From Oscillospiraceae bacterium (GTDB lineage Bacteria > Bacillota > Clostridia > Oscillospirales > Ruminococcaceae): a DNA stretch of 10,535 nt. Below the pieces are notes generated by a model, which did not search any database, was not told the origin of the DNA, and saw nothing but the letters and a program-made list of their open reading frames with translations. Each line of letters opens with the position of its first letter. Positions within the stretch are counted from its first letter, which is position 1. The position numbers were made by a program, and so were the translations under genes. Below are positions 6,997 through 10,535 of the stretch, in pieces. Location of the stretch: contig JAAWBP010000096.1 of NCBI GenBank assembly GCA_022792755.1, positions 1 through 10,535 on the forward strand, written 5' to 3'.

Positions 6997-7206
6997 ATGT
7001 TGGATAAAATTGCGTTGGCGCTCGTCATCATCGGCGCGATCAACTGGGGTTCCATCGGGATTTTCCAGTTCGATATCGTGGCCTGGATCTTCGGCGGCCA
7101 GGACGCGGTGGTCAGCAGAGTTATTTACACACTAGTGGCACTCGCGGGGCTCTGGTGTATCTCGCTTTTCTTCCGCCGCAACGACACCCTTCCGTCGGGA
7201 GACTGA
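6997..7206 (+). CDS. Small two-helix membrane protein, DUF378/YuzA family
   Basis: A 69-residue protein with two hydrophobic helices: about 5-22 (ALALVIIGAINWGSIGIF) and about 42-58 (VIYTLVALAGLWCISLF), joined by FDIVAWIFGG. The GAINWG motif at 13-18, the FD-V turn and the YTLVALAGLW second helix are hallmarks of DUF378 proteins such as B. subtilis YuzA, whose function is unknown. The basic FFRRND after helix 2 suggests a short exposed C-terminal tail. The start at 6997 is supported by AAAGGAG at 6982-6988, 8 nt upstream; the frame can be extended further upstream but that part looks non-coding. No clear promoter was found in 6851-6980, where the only visible structure is a direct repeat GGACCGT (6954-6960 and 6971-6977). 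No terminator hairpin follows before the T-box promoter at 7226. Confidence 0.85.
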   Translation: MLDKIALALVIIGAINWGSIGIFQFDIVAWIFGGQDAVVSRVIYTLVALAGLWCISLFFRRNDTLPSGD

Positions 7207-7225
7207 TTTTTTGAAAATTTATCCC

Positions 7226-7254
7226 TTGACAGCGGTTTTAGATTGTGCTAAAAT
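7226..7254 (+). promoter_or_regulatory. Strong sigma-A promoter of the T-box operon
   Basis: A perfect TTGACA (7226-7231), a 17-bp spacer and TAAAAT (7249-7254) preceded directly by TGC, an extended -10. The start should be near 7261, at the 5' end of the T-box leader. The near-consensus promoter fits an operon controlled after initiation, by attenuation. Confidence 0.88.
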
Positions 7255-7260
7255 GATGCC

Positions 7261-7518
7261 AATTTGGAAACGCTGTGAGAAAGACAACAGTTTTACAAGT
7301 TCGTGTTTCAGAGAGCTGCCGGTTGGTGTGAGGCAGCCGCGGCAGTAAAGTCTGATCCCTTTTGAGCGGAGCGGCTGAACCTTCGATTAAGCCGCTACGG
7401 TTTGCACCGTTATCGGCATAGGGCTTGTCAGAGCCTGAAAAGTGGGCGCATTTGGTGCGTCAATTTGGGTGGTACCGCGGGAATTTGCTCTCGTCCCATT
7501 GTGGACGAGAGCTTTTTT
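7261..7518 (+). promoter_or_regulatory. T-box leader (tRNA-sensing riboswitch), probably tRNA-Ile or tRNA-Leu
   Basis: A complete T-box leader, which binds uncharged tRNA and then forms an antiterminator. Stem I closes with CGC 7271-7273/GCG 7366-7368, a kink-turn (GTGA 7275-7278, GA 7364-7365), helix GAAAG 7279-7283/CTTTT 7359-7363, the specifier loop, and helix TTTTAC 7291-7296/GTAAAG 7345-7350. The apical part has GAGAG and GCTGCC 7315-7320/GGCAGC 7332-7337. Further stems follow, including GCGGCT/AGCCGC in 7371-7404. The conserved T-box GGGTGGTACCGCGG is at 7467-7480 and its TGGT bulge (7470-7473) would pair with an ACCA 3' end, so discriminator base A73. Next to the lower helix the loop reads TCTGATCC (7351-7358), which places ATC (Ile, 7355-7357) at the specifier; CTG (Leu, 7352-7354) is the alternative. 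The terminator follows at 7487-7518. Confidence 0.95.
7487..7518 (+). terminator. T-box attenuator terminator
   Basis: A perfect 10-bp stem (GCTCTCGTCC 7487-7496 with GGACGAGAGC 7503-7512), a 6-nt loop and six T residues. It is the OFF-state hairpin that competes with the antiterminator containing 7467-7480. From 7519 to 7605 only the leader's remainder and the ribosome binding site of the next gene are present. Confidence 0.95.
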
Positions 7519-7605
7519 GTATTTGTATCAGACGGCTGATTGACGGCATATTTTAGTATTTGCCGCCGGGGGCTGTTTATGAATCATCAGTGAAAGGGGA
7601 TTCTT

Positions 7606-8181
7606 ATGGAAAATCAGGTTGCGCAGATTGCAGAGCGAATTAAAGGGATGCGGCTCATTTTAGAGCTGACCATCGAGGAAATGGCGCGAATTACCGACAC
7701 GACGGTCGAAGCGTACACGGCTGCGGAAAACGGAGAGTGTGATTTTTCCTTTACTTTCCTTTACAAATGTGCCAAAGCCTTCCATCTCGAACTGTCGGAG
7801 CTTTTAACGGGGGAAGCGCCCCATCTGTCCCAGTACTCCATTGTCCGGAAGGGGCATGGGCTCCCGCTCGAACGCCGCGAGGGGTTTACTTATCTCCACC
7901 TCGCCTCATTTTTTAAAGATAAAGTCGCCGAGCCGTTCTTTGTCACCGCAAAGTTCGACCCGAGCCAGGACAGCAACAACATCGAACTATCCACCCATGT
8001 GGGGGAGGAATTCGACTATATCCTGAAAGGGACTTTGATTTTCCGGTATGAGGAGCACATCGAAGTCCTGCACGAAGGGGATGCGGTTTACTACAACTCC
8101 GGGCGCGGCCACGGCATGATCGCCGCCGACGGCGCCGACTGCGAATTTTTGGCGATCATCCTGGAAAAGAAGGAGGACTGA
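7606..8181 (+). CDS. HTH (XRE)-cupin transcriptional regulator
   Basis: A 191-residue protein with an N-terminal XRE-type helix-turn-helix (about 7-68; LTIEEMARITDTTVEAYTAAENG is the recognition unit, longer in full) and a C-terminal cupin_2 domain (about 105-186). The pattern is that of small-molecule-responsive regulators such as PuuR-like proteins. In the cupin, motif 1 is reduced to STHVGEEFDYILKG (H131, E134/E135) and motif 2 to GDAVYYNSGRGHG (H169), so one usual histidine and the proline are missing and metal binding is uncertain. AAAGGGG at 7593-7599 precedes the ATG. It is the first gene behind the T-box and ends 7 nt before the acyl-CoA synthetase gene, so it probably controls or senses the product of that enzyme. 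Its DNA target and ligand are unknown. Confidence 0.88.
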   Translation: MENQVAQIAERIKGMRLILELTIEEMARITDTTVEAYTAAENGECDFSFTFLYKCAKAFHLELSELLTGEAPHLSQYSIVRKGHGLPLERREGFTYLHLASFFKDKVAEPFFVTAKFDPSQDSNNIELSTHVGEEFDYILKGTLIFRYEEHIEVLHEGDAVYYNSGRGHGMIAADGADCEFLAIILEKKED

Positions 8182-8188
8182 TTCATAA

Positions 8189-9853
8189 ATGGAGAGAATC
8201 TATGAAAAATTCGTCACGGTGGAGGAAGACGGCCAGGGCCATCTGGTAAACCTGACCTTTCACCCGCCCGAGAATTTCAATTTTGCTTTCGATGTAATGG
8301 ACGCCCTGGCGGAAAAAAATCCGGACAAAAAGGCGCTGATCTGGGTGGGTAAAGACAAGGAAAACCTCAACTTCACCTTTGAGCAGCTCCGCGCCTACTC
8401 CTCCAAGGCGGCGAATCTGTTTAAGGCAAAGGGGATCAAAAAGGGCGACCGGGTCATGCTGGTGCTCAAGCGCCACTACCAGTTCTGGTTTGCGATCCTC
8501 GGGCTCCACAAGCTGGGCGCGGTCGCCATCCCTGCGACCAACCAGCTGATGAAGAAGGATTTTGCCTACCGTTTCAACGCTGCGGAGATCTCCGCGGTCG
8601 TCGCCACCCAGGACGACAATGTGCCGGAACACATCGAAGCCGCCCTCCCCGAAAGCCCGACGGTTCACACCAGGCTGCTGGTCAACGGCCATCGGGACGG
8701 CTGGGAGGACTTCGACGCCCTGCTGGAAAGCCAGTCCCCCGTTTTCGAGCGCCCAGCCGGAGAGGACGCGACCGTGATCTCCGATCCTATGCTGATGTAC
8801 TTCACCTCGGGCACCACCGGGTATCCGAAGATCGCCACTCAGAGCTTTGACTACGCGCTGGGGCATTTCGTCACCGCCCATTACTGGCACAACGTCGACC
8901 CGGACGGGATCCATTTTACCATTTCGGACACCGGCTGGGGCAAGGCGGTCTGGGGCAAGCTGTACGGCCAGTGGCTGAGCGAGACGGCGGTTTTCGTCTA
9001 CGACTTCGACCGCTTCCACGCCGACGACATCCTGCCGCTTTTCGCCCAGTACCAGATCACCACCTTCTGCGCGCCGCCGACGATGTACCGCTTCTTTATC
9101 CAGGAGGATCTCGGCAAATACGACCTGTCCTCCCTCAAATACTGCACCATCGCCGGGGAGGCCCTCAACCCGGAGGTCTTCAACAAATTTTACCAGTACA
9201 CCGGCTTAAAGCTGATGGAGGGCTTCGGCCAGACTGAGACGACGCTGGTGATCGCCAACCTGGTCGGGATGAATCCGAAACCCGGCTCGATGGGCAAGCC
9301 GAATCCCCAGTACGATGTCGATCTCGTCAACGCGGACGGCGAGACGGTGCCGCCGGGCGAGGTCGGGGAGATCGTCATCCGCACCGATAAGGGAAAACCG
9401 TTCGGCCTTTTCTCCGGCTATTACCGCAACGAGGAAAAGACAAAGGAAGCCTGGCATGACGGCCTCTACCACACCGGGGACATGGCTTGGCGGGATGAGG
9501 ACGGTTATTTCTGGTACATGAGCCGCACCGACGACGTGATCAAAAGCTCCGGTTACCGGATCGGGCCGTTCGAGATCGAAAGCGTGCTGATGGAGCACCC
9601 GTCGGTCGTCGAATGCGCCGTCACCGGCGTGCCGGACCCGCTCCGCGGCTATGCCGTCAAAGCGACCATCGTTCTGGCAAAGGGCTACACCCCCTCTGAA
9701 GAATTGAAAAAAGAGCTCCAGAAGTTCGTCAAGGACGCGACCGCGCCCTATAAATACCCCCGCGTGGTCGAATTTGTCAAGGAGCTGCCTAAAACCATCA
9801 GCGGGAAGATCAAACGCGCTGAAATCCGCAGCAACGACCAGGCGGATCAATAA
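8189..9853 (+). CDS. AMP-forming acyl-CoA synthetase (medium-/branched-short-chain, ACSM-like)
   Basis: A 554-residue adenylate-forming ligase of the ANL superfamily: carboxylic acid + ATP + CoA gives acyl-CoA + AMP + PPi, in the cytoplasm. The motifs are intact: P-loop TSGTTGYPK at 206-214, GFGQTETT at 345-352, YHTGD at 427-431 with the ribose-binding aspartate D431, SRTDDVIKSSGYRIGPFEIE at 445-464 with R446 and the hinge D448/D449 region, and PKTISGKIKR at 534-543 with the adenylation lysine K540. The N-terminal domain (to about 440) and the mobile C-terminal domain are full length. SDTGWGKAVWGKLYGQWL at 247-264 resembles the ACSM group and its archaeal relatives, one of which is reported, from memory, to prefer 2-methylbutyrate. 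AAGGAGG (8170-8176), inside the end of the regulator gene, is 12 nt upstream. Control by the T-box suggests a link to amino-acid supply. Acid specificity is not determined. Confidence 0.93.
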   Translation: MERIYEKFVTVEEDGQGHLVNLTFHPPENFNFAFDVMDALAEKNPDKKALIWVGKDKENLNFTFEQLRAYSSKAANLFKAKGIKKGDRVMLVLKRHYQFWFAILGLHKLGAVAIPATNQLMKKDFAYRFNAAEISAVVATQDDNVPEHIEAALPESPTVHTRLLVNGHRDGWEDFDALLESQSPVFERPAGEDATVISDPMLMYFTSGTTGYPKIATQSFDYALGHFVTAHYWHNVDPDGIHFTISDTGWGKAVWGKLYGQWLSETAVFVYDFDRFHADDILPLFAQYQITTFCAPPTMYRFFIQEDLGKYDLSSLKYCTIAGEALNPEVFNKFYQYTGLKLMEGFGQTETTLVIANLVGMNPKPGSMGKPNPQYDVDLVNADGETVPPGEVGEIVIRTDKGKPFGLFSGYYRNEEKTKEAWHDGLYHTGDMAWRDEDGYFWYMSRTDDVIKSSGYRIGPFEIESVLMEHPSVVECAVTGVPDPLRGYAVKATIVLAKGYTPSEELKKELQKFVKDATAPYKYPRVVEFVKELPKTISGKIKRAEIRSNDQADQ

Positions 9854-9868
9854 GACTCTGAAGCAAGC

Positions 9869-9945
9869 CCCCGGACAGCAGGGATGTTTGGCTCTGTGCC
9901 GCCTCAAGCGCAGATTGTCAAAGTCCCCGCCGTCCGGGGCCTTCC
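9869..9945 (+). terminator. Weak terminator-like long stem after the acyl-CoA synthetase gene
   Basis: CCCCGGAC (9869-9876) pairs perfectly with GTCCGGGG (9932-9939) across a 55-nt loop and is followed by the pyrimidine tract CCTTCCCTTTT (9940-9950). The large loop makes it a poor intrinsic terminator, but it is the only candidate after the operon. The rest of 9854-10020 holds nothing I recognise. Confidence 0.3.
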
Positions 9946-10020
9946 CTTTTATTCGATCTTCCCCTGCGCCGCGGTTTGAACCGGTATTTTCGTCCGGATT
10001 CAAAAAAATCGGCGGCTGGG

Positions 10021-10048
10021 TGTAACGTTTTTTAAAAAACGGTGACTC
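10021..10048 (+). promoter_or_regulatory. AT palindrome and possible ECF-type promoter before the sigma factor gene
   Basis: CGTTTTTTAAAAAACG at 10026-10041 is a perfect 16-bp palindrome about 30 bp before the sigma factor ATG. It overlaps TGTAACGTTTTTT (10021-10033), which resembles the -35 of promoters read by some Firmicute ECF sigma factors (TGTAAC with a T tract, as for SigX). The -10 would fall at about 10043-10048 (TGACTC), a poor fit to CGAC. No sigma-A promoter was seen nearby. Confidence 0.3.
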
Positions 10049-10072
10049 AATAACAGAAGGGGGGACGGGCCG

Positions 10073-10535
10073 ATGTGGGAAATTGAGGAACTCTACCGCG
10101 CGCATCGGCAGGCGGTTTACAGCTATCTGCTCAGCCTGTCCCGCGATCCCGTGCTCGCTGAGGATCTCCTTTCCGAAACATTTTTGCAGGCTCTCCGGTC
10201 GATCGGGAGCTTCAAGGGGGAATCCTCCGTCCGAACCTGGCTCTGCGGCATCGCCCGCCACCTCTGGCTCCGGCAGCTCAAAGGAAAGCGGGAGCTTTTG
10301 GAGTACGACGACCGATTGATCTCCTTTGCCGGGGAGGACCTGGACGACCGGATCGCCGCAGGCCAGGCGGTCGGACGGATCAAGGCACTCCTTCTTGAAA
10401 AGGATGAGCGAGCCCGAACAGTCGTGCAGATGCGGCTGGAGCTCTTCTCCTACAGCGAGATCGCCGAGCGGCTCGGTATTTCGGAAAATTCGGCGCGGGT
10501 GATTGAGTTCCGCACTCGGAAATGGCTGAAAGAAA
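10073..10535 (+). CDS. ECF (sigma-70 family) RNA polymerase sigma factor, 3' end off the window
   Basis: The frame is open from the ATG at 10073 to the window edge: 154 codons of a family usually 160-190 residues long, so only the last few residues are missing. Region 2 (about 8-70) shows LYRAHRQAVYSYLLSLSRD, then AEDLLSETFLQALRSIGSFKG and VRTWLCGIARHLWLRQLK, the conserved -10 recognition and core-binding pattern. Region 4 (about 105-153) has EKDERARTVVQMRLEL and the HTH FSYSEIAERLGISENSARVIE, which reads the -35 element. The linker is short and there is no region 3, as in ECF factors. AAGGGGGG at about 10057-10064 lies 8-9 nt before the ATG. The anti-sigma factor that normally follows would lie beyond the window. 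The signal it answers to cannot be told. Confidence 0.93.
   Translation, partial: MWEIEELYRAHRQAVYSYLLSLSRDPVLAEDLLSETFLQALRSIGSFKGESSVRTWLCGIARHLWLRQLKGKRELLEYDDRLISFAGEDLDDRIAAGQAVGRIKALLLEKDERARTVVQMRLELFSYSEIAERLGISENSARVIEFRTRKWLKE

Noticed and set aside
8183..9019. 278-codon minus-strand open frame, and another of 351 codons at 9206-10261
   Set aside because: Both are shadows of the acyl-CoA synthetase gene caused by GC-biased third positions; neither has domains or a ribosome binding site.

Overview
The window looks like a chromosomal segment of a strictly anaerobic, moderately GC-rich Firmicute of the class Clostridia, probably a gut or rumen type related to the Oscillospiraceae/Ruminococcaceae. 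The signs are a GH43 xylosidase, a rubrerythrin, strong AGGAGG-type ribosome binding sites, sigma-A promoters with 17-bp spacers, a T-box leader, and a glycosyltransferase like the streptococcal/Listeria glycolipid enzyme CpoA/LafB. The taxon is inferred from gene content only. No phage, IS element, CRISPR array, tRNA or rRNA was seen.

Layout. (1) 1-1379, minus: a beta-xylosidase gene (GH43), cut by the left edge, with a strong promoter at 1441-1469. (2) 1587-2784, plus: a divergent promoter, a GT4 glycolipid glycosyltransferase and a perfect 17-bp hairpin terminator. (3) 2958-3541, plus: rubrerythrin and a perfect 16-bp terminator that can work in both directions. (4) 3542-6850, minus: a probable transcription unit read from right to left as NERD-domain membrane protein, PLP aminotransferase, tryptophanyl-tRNA synthetase, then about 250 nt of non-coding but strongly self-complementary sequence ending at the shared terminator. 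(5) 6997-7206, plus: a small two-helix membrane protein (DUF378/YuzA family). (6) 7226-9853, plus: an extended -10 sigma-A promoter, a complete T-box leader, an HTH-cupin regulator and an AMP-forming acyl-CoA synthetase, the last two 7 nt apart. (7) 9854-10535, plus: a weak terminator-like stem, an AT palindrome and an ECF sigma factor cut by the right edge.

The most interesting unit is (6). T-boxes normally sense uncharged tRNA in front of aminoacyl-tRNA synthetase, amino-acid biosynthesis or transport genes. Here one controls a DNA-binding cupin protein and an acyl-CoA ligase. My fold of Stem I puts AUC (Ile) in the specifier position, with CUG (Leu) as the alternative, and the UGGU bulge fits a tRNA with A73, as expected for both. 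This suggests a ligase that activates a branched short-chain acid (such as 2-methylbutyrate) for amino-acid synthesis by reductive carboxylation, made when the cognate tRNA is uncharged. That role is inference.

The second point of interest is the non-coding stretch 3542-3798, where an 11-position long-range helix closes a domain of about 175 nt holding mutually exclusive hairpins. I could not assign it to a known RNA family.
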